DNA of 34,303 nucleotides from Desulfuromonadaceae bacterium. GTDB taxonomy: Bacteria; Desulfobacterota; Desulfuromonadia; Geobacterales; Pseudopelobacteraceae. The first letter of the stretch is position 1; each line of letters starts with the position of its first letter. Position numbers and translations under genes: made by a program. Of the stretch, positions 26,143 through 34,220 are shown in pieces. The notes under the pieces are model-generated. The model made no database searches. It was not told where the DNA came from and worked only from the letters and a program-made list of their open reading frames with translations. The stretch is from positions 1-34,303 of the forward strand of contig JAQUHA010000032.1 in assembly GCA_028683855.1 (NCBI GenBank). Reading direction: 5' to 3'.

Positions 26143-27701
26143 ATTATTTGACCTTTTTCTCAAAATTAAGGGACTTTTTTGACCGTAGAGCACTGCTCGC
26201 AATCTCCAGCGGCATAATGATCGCCCTCTCCTTTCCAATACCAAACCTCTCATTTTTGGCTTGGATTGCTCTGATTCCACTGCTCATATCTCTGGAAGGG
26301 AGCTCACCTAAAACAGCATTCCGTGTCGGCATGATCTGTGGAACCACCGGTTATGCCTTAATACTTTATTGGCTGAACATCGTCTTTACACGTTACGGTC
26401 ACCTGCCATGGTCCGTCAGCATACCTGTCTATATGTTGTTGGTTCTCTGGCTTGCAATGTTTTACGGAGCCTCAACCTGGGTTACAAGACTAGGTGAATC
26501 CGCAGGTATTAAATCCGCCTTCACACTCCCGATAGCCTGGATTGCGTTTGACTTCATACGATCATTTCTCTTTTCCGGTTTTGCCTGGGCTATGCTGGGA
26601 CATTCGCAATTTCGTACACTTCCATTGATCCAGATAGCCGACCTTTTTGGAGTTTACGGAATTACAACTTTAATCGTCCTGTCAAACATAGTACTTTACC
26701 GCGCTCTGCGAGCCGTAACCGGAGCCTCCATCCCATACCCTGTAAAAAGTGCTGCACTGTTTATGCTCTTAATAGTTGGCACTTTATATTACGGATTCAG
26801 CTGTTTAAACAGTCCGGAAAACCCACAGGATAAATCTGTACGAGTCGCTCTGATTCAGGGCAATATTCCGCAGGATGTAAAATGGAGTCCAGAATTCAGG
26901 GAGAGCACTATAGACAGCTATGACCGCCTCTCTCGCGAAGCTGCAAAGAATGGCGTAGACCTGATTGTCTGGCCAGAAAGCGCAGTACCATTCTTTTTCC
27001 AGGACGAAACAATCCAGGCAGAAAGACTAAGAAAGCTGGCGAGAGACCTGAAAAGCTATCTATTGTTCGGCAGTCCCGCCCATGAACTGCGTAACGGTAA
27101 GAGTACCTTCCTGAACAGTGCTTTTATGCTCTCCCCAACAGGCGAAACAGTTGGACGGGCAGACAAACTGCACCTAGTACCACTAGGCGAATACATACCC
27201 CTTGGAAATATACTTACTTTCATCAATAAGCTTGTTGTCGGCATAGGCGACTTTTCACCTGGTGAACATGCCGTGGTTCTCGATGCAGGCGGCACGAAAC
27301 TGGGTGTACAGGTATGCTACGAAGTCATATTTCCGGAACTTGCACGTCGTTATGTTAACGCCGGTGCTCGAGTGCTCGTCGCAATAACAAACGACGCATG
27401 GTTTGGACGCTCTTCCGCCCCATATCAACACCTTGCAATAGCGGCATTTAGAGCCGTAGAGACACGTACACCTCTAATCCGTGCCGCCAACACAGGGGTG
27501 ACTGCAGTAGTTGACCAGAATGGGCACATCAGTACCATGACTGCTCTTTTTATTGAAGCACACCGAACTGCTGAAATTCAACCCGGCACAGGTAAATCTC
27601 TTTACCTTAAAATAGGGGATTTACTAGCCTGGCTATCCGTTCTGACAGTTACCATAATACTGCTGTCAGTTTGGTACAAACGTAAAAAATGTGAGGAGTA
27701 A
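26139..27701 (+). CDS. lnt: Apolipoprotein N-acyltransferase
   Basis: This inner-membrane enzyme adds the third acyl chain to lipoproteins. At 520 residues it has about six N-terminal membrane helices (to residue 220) followed by a periplasmic nitrilase-like domain. The catalytic triad is visible: Glu280 (IVWPESAVPFF), Lys343 (ADKLHLVPLGEYIP) and Cys393 (VQVCYEVIFPE). A final membrane helix closes the protein. The start is a TTG overlapping the previous stop (TTGA). The gene lies five bases upstream of prfB, so it is in the same transcription unit. Confidence 0.95.
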   Translation: MNYLTFFSKLRDFFDRRALLAISSGIMIALSFPIPNLSFLAWIALIPLLISLEGSSPKTAFRVGMICGTTGYALILYWLNIVFTRYGHLPWSVSIPVYMLLVLWLAMFYGASTWVTRLGESAGIKSAFTLPIAWIAFDFIRSFLFSGFAWAMLGHSQFRTLPLIQIADLFGVYGITTLIVLSNIVLYRALRAVTGASIPYPVKSAALFMLLIVGTLYYGFSCLNSPENPQDKSVRVALIQGNIPQDVKWSPEFRESTIDSYDRLSREAAKNGVDLIVWPESAVPFFFQDETIQAERLRKLARDLKSYLLFGSPAHELRNGKSTFLNSAFMLSPTGETVGRADKLHLVPLGEYIPLGNILTFINKLVVGIGDFSPGEHAVVLDAGGTKLGVQVCYEVIFPELARRYVNAGARVLVAITNDAWFGRSSAPYQHLAIAAFRAVETRTPLIRAANTGVTAVVDQNGHISTMTALFIEAHRTAEIQPGTGKSLYLKIGDLLAWLSVLTVTIILLSVWYKRKKCEE

Positions 27702-27706
27702 TAATT

Positions 27707-28826
27707 ATGTATCGTGAAGAAACTGCAAAACTACAGGATTGTGAAGAACGGACTGCCAAGCTTCGGGGGTCTCTTTGACATAGATAGAAAACGGGAATCT
27801 ATAATGGAGATTGAATCAATAATGTCCGCTCCAGGATTTTGGGATGATACAGGAAAATCACAAGATCTTATAAAGAAGAGAACCCAGCTTGAAAAAATTG
27901 TTCAAAACTGGGACAACCTTATCCGCCAGATCGATGACGTCAGGGTTATGATTGAGCTTGGTGAAGAAGCAGAGGATAAAGAGACTCTACTTGAGGTTGC
28001 GGAGATGACAGACCGTCTCACAAAATCAGTCGTGGAGGTCGAGTTTCAGCGAATGCTGTCCGGTCCACACGACCGCAACTCATGCTTTATAACAATAAAT
28101 CCGGGAGCCGGCGGTACTGAGTCTCAGGACTGGGCTGAAATGATACTCCGGATGTACCTTCGCTACTGCGAAAAAAAGGGGTGGAAAACAACCATAACAG
28201 AATATCAGGACGGTGATGAAGCCGGCTTGAAATCCGCGACCTTCAGCGTAACCGGCGAATATGCCTACGGTCATCTTAAAGCAGAAGCGGGTATACATAG
28301 GCTTGTCAGAATATCTCCATTTGACAGTGCAGCCAGACGTCACACATCCTTCGCATCTATGTTTGCATTTCCAGAAATTGAAGAGGATGACATCGACATT
28401 AAAATAAGTGACAGTGACCTTAAAATTGACACGTTCCGCTCTGGCGGCGCAGGTGGTCAGCATGTAAACACAACTGATTCAGCTGTACGAATAACACATA
28501 TTCCTTCTGGCATAATTGTAGCCTGTCAGGCTGAGCGGAGTCAGATATCCAACAGAGCAACAGCAATGAAGGTTCTTCGTGCAAAACTTTATGAGCGAGA
28601 ACTGGAAGAGCGGAGAGATAAAGCCTCTGAGATTGCCGCCGAAAAGAAGGAGATCGGCTGGGGGAGTCAAATTCGCTCTTATGTACTTCATCCCTACAAA
28701 ATGGTGAAAGATTTACGCACCGGCGTTGAAACTGGCAATACAGACTCTGTACTTGACGGCAATCTTGATGAGTTTGTTATTGCTTATCTGATGGGAGTTA
28801 GGCGTAATGTTACAGACGTTGAGTAA
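27707..28826 (+). CDS. prfB: Peptide chain release factor 2, with programmed +1 frameshift
   Basis: RF2 recognises UGA and UAA stops and releases the finished peptide. The coding path is 27707-27775, skip T27776, then 27777-28826, giving 372 residues. The first 23 codons (MYREETAKLQDC...) end at an in-frame UGA in CTTTGAC, where the ribosome shifts +1. The main frame then has the codon-contact region, the SPFDSAARRHTSFAS segment and the GGQ motif (SGGAGGQHVNT) that triggers hydrolysis. The true start ATG has GAGGAG upstream. A start at 27714 in the second frame would miss the regulated leader and is wrong. Confidence 0.95.
27761..27779 (+). promoter_or_regulatory. prfB +1 recoding site
   Basis: CTTCGGGGGTCTCTTTGAC combines a Shine-Dalgarno-like G run placed three bases before the CTT-TGA-C slip site. 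This is the standard RF2 autoregulation signal: low RF2 slows termination at UGA and favours the shift. The stop is at 27776-27778. Confidence 0.93.
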
Positions 28827-28936
28827 CATGAACTTTCTTTATTCGACCTGCTCATACATTGATGATTTATGATTGTTGACCTGAAACAATATCTATGATA
28901 GGAATTCAGCACTATTTAAAAATCTAAGGAGATAAC

Positions 28937-29203
28937 ATGACAAAAGCAGAATTTATCGCAGCAGTAGCCGAAGAACTGGACGTACCAAAAACAGTAGCAG
29001 CTGAAACTGTAGATGCCTTTGTTTCAGTCACCACAAAATTACTGAAAGCTGGAGACAAAATTACACTACCTGGTTTTGGCACATTCAGTGTTTCAGAGCG
29101 TGCTGCCCGTAAGGGTCGCAACCCACAGACCGGCGCTGAAATTCTAATTCCGGCATCAAAAAGCGGCAAGTTTTCTGCAGGTAAAGATTTGAAGGGTTTA
29201 TAG
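28937..29203 (+). CDS. HU-family histone-like DNA-binding protein
   Basis: This 88-residue HU homologue bends and compacts DNA as a dimer. The start MTKAEFIAAVAEELDV, the GFGTFSVSERAARKGRNPQTG arm and the final SKSGKFSAGKDLK match the family from end to end. AAGGAG precedes the ATG. It follows prfB by 110 bp; a TTGACC at 28876 with a poor -10 at 28899 may give it its own promoter. A strong terminator follows directly. Confidence 0.95.
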   Translation: MTKAEFIAAVAEELDVPKTVAAETVDAFVSVTTKLLKAGDKITLPGFGTFSVSERAARKGRNPQTGAEILIPASKSGKFSAGKDLKGL

Positions 29204-29227
29204 TCAGCTTCCGACTAATTTACCGGA

Positions 29228-29257
29228 ATGGCTGCGGATTTTGTCGCAGCCATTTTT
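29228..29257 (+). terminator. Rho-independent terminator after the HU gene
   Basis: A perfect 9-bp stem (ATGGCTGCG with CGCAGCCAT) around an 8-base loop is followed by a T run. It ends the plus-strand core-gene run. Confidence 0.92.
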
Positions 29258-29325
29258 ATCGAACAATTACTAATACCAATTCCATGATATATTAAAAACA
29301 GAACGGGGTTAAGCCTGTTATATTT

Positions 29326-29402
29326 GCGCCCGTAGCTCAGCTGGATAGAGCACCAGGCTTCGAACCTGGGTGTCGGCCGTTCGAATCGGTCCGGGCGTAC
29401 CA
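29326..29402 (+). tRNA. tRNA-Arg (anticodon TCG)
   Basis: This 77-base cloverleaf has acceptor GCGCCCG/CGGGCGT (terminal G-U), D arm GCTC...GAGC, anticodon stem CCAGG/CCTGG around CTTCGAA, T arm GGCCG-TTCGAAT-CGGTC and encoded CCA. The anticodon TCG reads CGA codons. A weak hairpin (ATCTGA/TCAGAT) with a T-rich tail follows. Confidence 0.95.
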
Positions 29403-29473
29403 CAAAGATCTGAAACCATCGCTACTAAAAACTATCAGATTTTGTTTTCTTTATTTAAAAGCAGCGTCATATC

Positions 29474-29502
29474 TTGACAACAGTTGCTGCTGTAGATATA
29501 GT
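29474..29502 (+). promoter_or_regulatory. Promoter of tRNA-Arg(TCT)
   Basis: TTGACA (29474-29479), a 17-bp spacer and TATAGT (29497-29502) form a near-perfect sigma-70 promoter about 22 bp before the tRNA. A stable-RNA promoter of this strength is expected. Confidence 0.8.
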
Positions 29503-29524
29503 TCCAAGCGTCATTTTATTTTAT

Positions 29525-29601
29525 GCGCTCGTAGCTCAGTTGGATAGAGCAACGGCCTTCTAAGCCGTAGGTCGCACGTTCGAGTCGTGCCGGGCGTACC
29601 A
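29525..29601 (+). tRNA. tRNA-Arg (anticodon TCT)
   Basis: This 77-base cloverleaf has anticodon stem ACGGC/GCCGT around CTTCTAA (TCT, reads AGA), T arm GCACG-TTCGAGT-CGTGC and encoded CCA. Mobile-element genes begin about 300 bp downstream, making its 3' end a likely integration target. The expected duplicate of the 3' end is not seen inside the window. Confidence 0.95.
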
Positions 29602-29610
29602 TAAAATCAA

Positions 29611-29642
29611 GCACTTACAAGTGATTGTGAGTGCCTTTTTTA
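29611..29642 (+). terminator. Terminator after tRNA-Arg(TCT)
   Basis: GCACTTAC (29611-29618) pairs with GTGAGTGC (29627-29634, one G-U) and is followed by seven T. Confidence 0.8.
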
Positions 29643-29657
29643 TTATCCGCCGTCCGT

Positions 29658-29675
29658 GGGTAACGTATGGGTAAC
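29658..29675. repeat. Tandem GGGTAAC sites near the tRNA
   Basis: GGGTAAC occurs at 29658-29664 and 29669-29675, start-to-start 11 bp, about one helical turn. Short phased direct repeats beside a tRNA target are typical of integrase or excisionase arm sites. The 297-bp stretch 29602-29898 holds only this, two terminators and no supportable gene. Confidence 0.4.
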
Positions 29676-29796
29676 ACTTGGAACAAAACGTATAAAAAAG
29701 TCAGTAATCAACCCGGCGCTTCTTTTCTCAATCTTTCGCGTGATTCTTTCCATAGTACCTGATATATTTTCAGCCCGCCATATAAGCCAATTCACA

Positions 29797-29829
29797 AAGA
29801 AAAAGCCGCTATTCGTGGAAATAACGGCT
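29797..29829 (-). terminator. Terminator of the element's minus-strand genes
   Basis: AGCCGCTATT (29804-29813) and AATAACGGCT (29820-29829) form a 10-bp stem with one mismatch. On the minus strand it is followed by TTTTCTTT. It lies 70 bp after the last gene of the mobile-element run. Confidence 0.8.
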
Positions 29830-29898
29830 TCTAAATTTACGTTGTACGGCCTTAACTCTGCCAGGTGCTTACTCTGCTATGTCTCTAAATTCATAGGC

Positions 29899-30111
29899 TT
29901 ATTGCTCATCAATGTATTTTATACCGCCATTGCCATCAGGTGCAACAGTACGAAACACAATAACCTTATCAGGATTCTTGCCGCCATGTGATAGCCTGAA
30001 AGCTTCAACCTTTTCCGCTTGGTTGTGCCGGTGACAAATTACTATCCCCGGCGGTGGCGGTGGATTCATTTTTGATTCAATCAATGCCAGACGTTGTTTA
30101 AGGTTTATCAT
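29899..30111 (-). CDS. Small hypothetical protein of the mobile element
   Basis: I do not recognise these 70 residues. The N-terminus is helical (MINLKQRLALIESK), followed by a run of five prolines and then IVICHRHNQAEK. Its start overlaps the previous gene's stop by 14 bp, and it is the last gene before a terminator. The arrangement supports a real gene; the function is unknown. Confidence 0.5.
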   Translation of the reverse strand: MINLKQRLALIESKMNPPPPPGIVICHRHNQAEKVEAFRLSHGGKNPDKVIVFRTVAPDGNGGIKYIDEQ

Positions 30112-30505
30112 ATTTTATCGCCTCCAGTGCCGTCAATCTCTCTTCCATTTCTGATAGTTCTTTGATTTTGATCTGAGCTGTAATCAGTGACATCATCGTT
30201 TGCGCTTGGTCGCCGTCGATCTTGCCGGTAGTTGCTGCCTGATACACTGCCGCTGCCTGCTCTGAGAGTGTGCCGGTGGTAGGTAGTGCGGTCGCTGCTG
30301 GTTCTGCTGTAGCCTTCAACGTGGGTACAAGCCGATCAATGCAAAGTCTTAATGCTTGCAGGTCGCCATCAAGTGCCAGGTCAACCGCTTTCTGTAGCAA
30401 GTCCTTTGCGTGTGGCTGTAGTAGCTGTCTCAGTTCCGTTCGTTTGTCTGGTACTCCCGGCGGTCTGCCGGGTGAAGCTTTATTTCCTTTCGTAAATTTC
30501 GCCAT
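30098..30505 (-). CDS. DUF5681-like phage/element protein
   Basis: These 135 residues begin MAKFTKGNKASPGRPPGVPDKRTELRQLL in two adjacent parts. The lysine/glycine/proline-rich opening is typical of DUF5681-type proteins found beside phage and integrative-element genes. A long alpha-helical region follows (HAKDLLQKAVDLALDGDLQALRLC), and a C-terminal coiled-coil-like end (IKIKELSEMEERLTALEAI). GGAG precedes the ATG at 30505; an earlier in-frame ATG at 30589 adds 28 poorly supported residues. The opening suggests nucleic-acid contact, but the role is unknown. Confidence 0.6.
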   Translation of the reverse strand: MAKFTKGNKASPGRPPGVPDKRTELRQLLQPHAKDLLQKAVDLALDGDLQALRLCIDRLVPTLKATAEPAATALPTTGTLSEQAAAVYQAATTGKIDGDQAQTMMSLITAQIKIKELSEMEERLTALEAIKYDKP

Positions 30506-30560
30506 GATAGAATCTCCGTTTGTTTCTCGTTTTAGAATCGGCGGCAAGGCCATTAAGCCC

Positions 30561-30737
30561 TTACCGCTGTTTTTCTGCTGTAGGCTCAATTTGAGCGTTC
30601 TGTGCTACTTGTGAAGGGTGTAACGGCTCGTTACGTCCTCGGCTAACTGCCTGCTGGTGGATCTTTTTTATACCGGCTAATATCCACTCTGGACATCCTG
30701 CGTTTTTCTTTTGTCCCGGTCTCCATCGTTGTTTCAT
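30561..30737 (-). CDS. 58-residue hypothetical protein
   Basis: A short basic frame begins MKQRWRPGQKKNAGCPEWIL and ends PTAEKQR. Its ATG overlaps the stop of the upstream cysteine-rich gene as ATGA, and the next gene starts 56 bp downstream, so it fills the operon gap. No family is recognised. The coupling geometry, rather than similarity, is the reason to call it. Confidence 0.5.
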   Translation of the reverse strand: MKQRWRPGQKKNAGCPEWILAGIKKIHQQAVSRGRNEPLHPSQVAQNAQIEPTAEKQR

Positions 30738-31027
30738 AGTGTCGCCGCCTTAATGAAATATTCGCATCCGGCGCAACCTGCCGGGTGGTTATGTTCTGGC
30801 AACTTTTGACTACACCAACAATCGCCATCGACACAGTAAAGCGGTTTATCTTTGCCATCGTTCGCCGCTGGTAATCCGTTCTGATAGTCAGGTGCGAAAA
30901 TATCAGCCTGCTCCGGTATTGTGACTTTAGACAGTTTAGGCAGTTCATCCGGTGGCAATATTGGAAAACTTCTTATTGTATCCGGTGCCGCTTCTTGATC
31001 TGCTTTCAACATATTTAGCCAGTCCAT
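30734..31027 (-). CDS. Cysteine-rich hypothetical protein of the mobile element
   Basis: This 97-residue protein has a proline-rich N-terminal half (FPILPPDELPKLSKV) and a cysteine cluster near the end: YCVDGDCWCSQKLPEH then AGCAGCEYF. These cysteines and the nearby His could bind zinc or an iron-sulfur cluster. It follows the primase-like gene after a hairpin-bearing 106-bp gap. An overlapping frame at 30643-30948 has poorer composition and is not preferred. The function is unknown. Confidence 0.55.
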   Translation of the reverse strand: MDWLNMLKADQEAAPDTIRSFPILPPDELPKLSKVTIPEQADIFAPDYQNGLPAANDGKDKPLYCVDGDCWCSQKLPEHNHPAGCAGCEYFIKAATL

Positions 31028-31060
31028 AATTGACCTCTTTTTTTTATATTCGCGGGGTGT

Positions 31061-31120
31061 GGCAGTGTCTAAAGGTGCTAAAGGGGTATAAAACAGACTT
31101 TAGATACTTTAGACACTGCC
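31061..31120. repeat. Long hairpin with internal CTAAAG repeats (candidate origin)
   Basis: Two 23-nt arms (31061-31083 and 31098-31120) pair with a perfect 14-bp outer stem, GGCAGTGTCTAAAG/CTTTAGACACTGCC, a 3-nt mismatch block and a 6-bp inner CTAAAG/CTTTAG stem. The loop is 14 nt. CTAAAG occurs twice per arm, like iterons. No U-tract follows on the minus strand, so it is not a simple terminator for the neighbouring genes. Confidence 0.9.
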
Positions 31121-31133
31121 GTTAGTGGCGTTT

Positions 31134-33635
31134 TCATAAAAGTTTGATCTTCGGGTTTAACCTGATAACCTCGGAAGGTCTGCCGCCTGTTTTGACTTGA
31201 TCTAGTATCAGCCAGTCATTTTCAACGAGTACATCAAGCCCCGCTTTGGCATCCTCGGGAGTCGCCAGCCTTGCCCAATGTTTTCGATAAATGTCTTTGA
31301 CCGTGCATCCGTCTTTGATCTCGCCGCGCTGTATGTGCTTAACGATCTCTTTTGCAGGTTCCAGCCCTGCCGATATAGCCGCCCCGTATATTCGCCCGGC
31401 GTGGCTCTCCAGATAGTCAACCCATGCCGCCGCCATGATAGCCGCTCGGCTTGTGACCTCTCCCGGTTCGGTGGTGCCGTCTGCTACTTCGATCAAGTGA
31501 AATATCAATGCAAGGCTCGGCATTAAAGAGCGATATTTTGAAAGGTGGGATATAATAGCCGGGTGTATGCCGTTGTCGCTTCTTAGTCGGGTTTCGAGTT
31601 CGTGCCGCCATAAATCGAATATCTGTTGACCTTCAGGCGTGAAGCGTAACGCCGGTATTGATTCGTCATCATCTGCAACCGCTCCCGGTATGTCGCCGGA
31701 TAGCGTTCTGAATATCTCAAACGCCCGGTTCTTTGCTGCCGTGTCTGGGTAACGGTCAATATTTACCCACTCTGTCGCGGTGTCAGGCCATACCATAAGC
31801 TGAAAGCGTTGCATAAGCCCGTCAGCCCCCGCGCTGCCCTTTGTCGCTTCTCGGATATAGTCAGATAAAGCCCCCGGTGTTACAGCCCCATAAACGGACG
31901 TACAAAGCGCGTCAATATCTATGGTGCCTCTGCCTATCCTGTCGTAAGTGTAACGCCCGTTGCCGTTCCATGCTTCCAGATAAAAGCCCCGGTCTGATTC
32001 GTGGCCAGGCTTGTCAAGTGAGCGAAACCAACCGATCAACTCATCACGGTTTATCAATATGCCTCGTGGGTTTTCGCTCAGTAGCTCGCCGATCTTCTCG
32101 ACGGTGCCATCCTGCGTCATGTACCTTTTGCGGGTAGGTTCGTCACTCTGTAACGCTGCCAGTTGTTCTTTGAGGGTGGTTGTATCGGCGGAAGGATTCT
32201 GTTTGACAACCCGCTTGATAGTCTCGCAGATTGCCTTTTTCTGTATCTCGACAACCTCATTGTCGGCGGTATATGCCGTCATTGCCTTTTCGTGGTCGCG
32301 CCTGCCTTCGGTTTCTAGTCGCGCAACGTGCCTCATACCTTCGGCAATAGTCGGTGTTTTCATCACGGAAGGAAGGCCAACCCCGCCGCCGTATAGGTTC
32401 GGGACGACAAGCCAGTTGTCATGCCGCTTAGGATAAATACCGCAACCGCGCCCGATAACGCTTGCCAGTGCGACAATCGCCGCCGTTGCTGCAAAGTCTA
32501 TCGGTGCCTGCATCCGGTGCGCAATATCAGAAAGCCAACCCCGAAACGGTGCCGGTATCATTGCCGGGTCAAGTTTCTTGACGGGTGCCAGCCCTTCGGG
32601 TAGTGGGTGTGGTTCTGGCCATGCGCCGGGTGGCTCTGTGGCTGTTTCGGCATCCGGTGCAGGCTCTCCCGTTGGTTCAACCTGCCGCGCCTGCTGTAGG
32701 CAATCCTTGACGGCCTGCAAGCCGCTTTCTGTCATCAAGTCGTTTATATCGGTGCCGGTGCTGTCATTTGTGAAGGTGGGTTTGATAAGCCAACCGCCAA
32801 CCGCTGCCGCTGCTTCAAGTGCCGCCTGTTCGCCATTGCCAACGTCAGAAACGATCTCGATACGTGCCGCCGTGTAACGCTCTCGAAAGTATCTGGCAAC
32901 CGCTGCCAGGTTCCCGCAAGATAAAGCCGCTATACCGATATTACCGCCCGCCATGGTATAAGTGAGCATCGTTGAAACGCCTTCGCCGATACCGATAACA
33001 AGCCCGCTGCTGTCTGCCTTCGGTAGTTGGTGACTGCTCCAAAAACCGCCGCCTTTTTGCCCTTTGCTCAATCCTGCTTTCAAGCCGCTTTCGTCTATCA
33101 TCTCAATGGTTCTAATACCGCCGCCGTCACTCACTGGTATTATTTGCACGTTGCCGCCTGTAAACGGCTTGCCCTTCGCCGCCGGTGTGTAGCCGATCAT
33201 CTTAGCCAGCTCGTCAAGCCCGATCTCTCGGATAGTGTTTGTCGGCGTGACTTGCTTTCTGGCAAAATAAACGCTGTCGGCTGTCGGCGTGGCAACCTTC
33301 CAGACTTTGACGGCTAACTTCGCCGCCGCCGCTCTATCTTCGGCAAGCTCTTTGTCGGCTCGGTCTTTCTCTTCTTTTGCTCGCTTGATTCGTTCGGCCT
33401 TCGCTGCCGGTGTCAACTTGACATCAGTATCATCAAAATAAGTGCATAGCTGATCTGCTTCATCAAGTGTCCAGTTGCAAACCATGCCGCCGGTATCATC
33501 TGCAAAACGCTTGACGCGCCCGGCTCCGTTGCCCGGTGGCTTGCTGGTAACATCGGTTTGATACCATTTGCCGTCTGCTGGTGTCTGCCGTGGTTCAATG
33601 CCTATCGCGTGACATACATCGTGAAGCGCGCTCAT
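31134..33635 (-). CDS. Toprim/DUF3987 replication protein (primase-helicase-like)
   Basis: This 833-residue protein is typical of integrative elements and phage satellites. Residues 1-70 may bind zinc or template (CHAIGI, MVCNW). A charged helix covers 75-108. A Toprim-like domain spans about 210-310, with GIGEGVSTM (Glu218), IVSDVGNGEQAA (Asp264) and DINDL. From about 355 a DUF3987 domain follows. Its Walker-A-like loop GGGVGLPSVMKTP (417-428) is degenerate, with Val-Met in place of the usual Gly-Ser, and it includes GILINRDELIGWFRSLD. The protein should start replication of the element. The start overlaps the upstream gene by 4 bp. Confidence 0.8.
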   Translation of the reverse strand: MSALHDVCHAIGIEPRQTPADGKWYQTDVTSKPPGNGAGRVKRFADDTGGMVCNWTLDEADQLCTYFDDTDVKLTPAAKAERIKRAKEEKDRADKELAEDRAAAAKLAVKVWKVATPTADSVYFARKQVTPTNTIREIGLDELAKMIGYTPAAKGKPFTGGNVQIIPVSDGGGIRTIEMIDESGLKAGLSKGQKGGGFWSSHQLPKADSSGLVIGIGEGVSTMLTYTMAGGNIGIAALSCGNLAAVARYFRERYTAARIEIVSDVGNGEQAALEAAAAVGGWLIKPTFTNDSTGTDINDLMTESGLQAVKDCLQQARQVEPTGEPAPDAETATEPPGAWPEPHPLPEGLAPVKKLDPAMIPAPFRGWLSDIAHRMQAPIDFAATAAIVALASVIGRGCGIYPKRHDNWLVVPNLYGGGVGLPSVMKTPTIAEGMRHVARLETEGRRDHEKAMTAYTADNEVVEIQKKAICETIKRVVKQNPSADTTTLKEQLAALQSDEPTRKRYMTQDGTVEKIGELLSENPRGILINRDELIGWFRSLDKPGHESDRGFYLEAWNGNGRYTYDRIGRGTIDIDALCTSVYGAVTPGALSDYIREATKGSAGADGLMQRFQLMVWPDTATEWVNIDRYPDTAAKNRAFEIFRTLSGDIPGAVADDDESIPALRFTPEGQQIFDLWRHELETRLRSDNGIHPAIISHLSKYRSLMPSLALIFHLIEVADGTTEPGEVTSRAAIMAAAWVDYLESHAGRIYGAAISAGLEPAKEIVKHIQRGEIKDGCTVKDIYRKHWARLATPEDAKAGLDVLVENDWLILDQVKTGGRPSEVIRLNPKIKLL

Positions 33636-33901
33636 ATAATCACGCTCCTCGGTTCGGCGGCATCAAGTATCGTTGCCAGGCATTCAACCAAAACGTGTAA
33701 TTCTCTATCGGGGTGATTTTCTAAAAACTCTTGACGCTCTAACAGATAGCCTCTAATCCCACGGTTACTAATAAGACTTTTTAACGTGCGTTTTTGCCTT
33801 TGCTGTGGTATCGTAGTACCACGTTCAAAAGCTGCTGCTGCTGTAAGCCCCGCTGGTCTGCCGCCGGTGGGGTTTTGTTCGTTCATAGCTGTATTGTTCA
33901 T
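33632..33901 (-). CDS. Small hypothetical protein of the mobile element
   Basis: This 89-residue protein has a Gly/Ala-rich opening (NPTGGRPAGLTAAAAF) and then a basic helical part (QQRQKRTLKSLISNRGIRGY). GGAG precedes the ATG at 33901, and the stop overlaps the primase-like gene by 4 bp, indicating coupled expression. No family is recognised; a small DNA-binding helper is possible but unproven. Confidence 0.55.
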   Translation of the reverse strand: MNNTAMNEQNPTGGRPAGLTAAAAFERGTTIPQQRQKRTLKSLISNRGIRGYLLERQEFLENHPDRELHVLVECLATILDAAEPRSVII

Positions 33902-33930
33902 GCGTCAAGCTCCTTGTGCTGCTGTTTTTG

Positions 33931-34170
33931 TTATGCTGCTTGTGCCTCGGTTGTGCTGCCGTAAACTCTCTCATCAATGTAGCTGTCAAGGTCTGCTTTC
34001 CTGTACCTGCAATTCCTGCCAATTTTAACGAATCTCGGCCCCTTGCCAGTCCATCGCCATTGTTCTAATGTTGCCGGTTTCAGGTTTCCCAGATATGCCG
34101 CCGCTTCGGGTGTGTCCAGTAGTGCCGAAACAAAGGCAACTACTTTGCTTTGCTCCTGTTCTGTGGTCAT
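33931..34170 (-). CDS. AlpA/excisionase-like helix-turn-helix protein
   Basis: This 79-residue protein has a MerR/AlpA-type winged helix: LLDTPEAAAYLGNLKPATLE, QWRWTGKGPRFVKIG and YRKADLDSYI. Such proteins act as excisionases or as activators of integrase genes in P4-like elements. AGGAG precedes the ATG at 34170. It is the first gene of the minus-strand run and probably controls it. No integrase gene is visible in the window. Confidence 0.8.
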   Translation of the reverse strand: MTTEQEQSKVVAFVSALLDTPEAAAYLGNLKPATLEQWRWTGKGPRFVKIGRNCRYRKADLDSYIDERVYGSTTEAQAA

Positions 34171-34220
34171 GGTGTAACTCCTATGAAAGAATTCTACTCC
34201 TCTTGATTTTGGTGTTACTT

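Noticed and set aside
29656-29991. 111-residue plus-strand frame after the tRNA genes
   Set aside because: It starts inside the phased repeats, crosses a minus-strand terminator and overlaps a likely gene; residues look random.
30643-30948. 101-residue minus-strand frame overlapping the cysteine-rich gene
   Set aside because: It conflicts with the better-composed frame 30734-31027 and with the ATGA-coupled 58-residue frame; no ribosome site.
31061-31120. CRISPR-like array
   Set aside because: The repeats are inverted, six bases long and without regular unique spacers; no CRISPR array was seen anywhere in the window.
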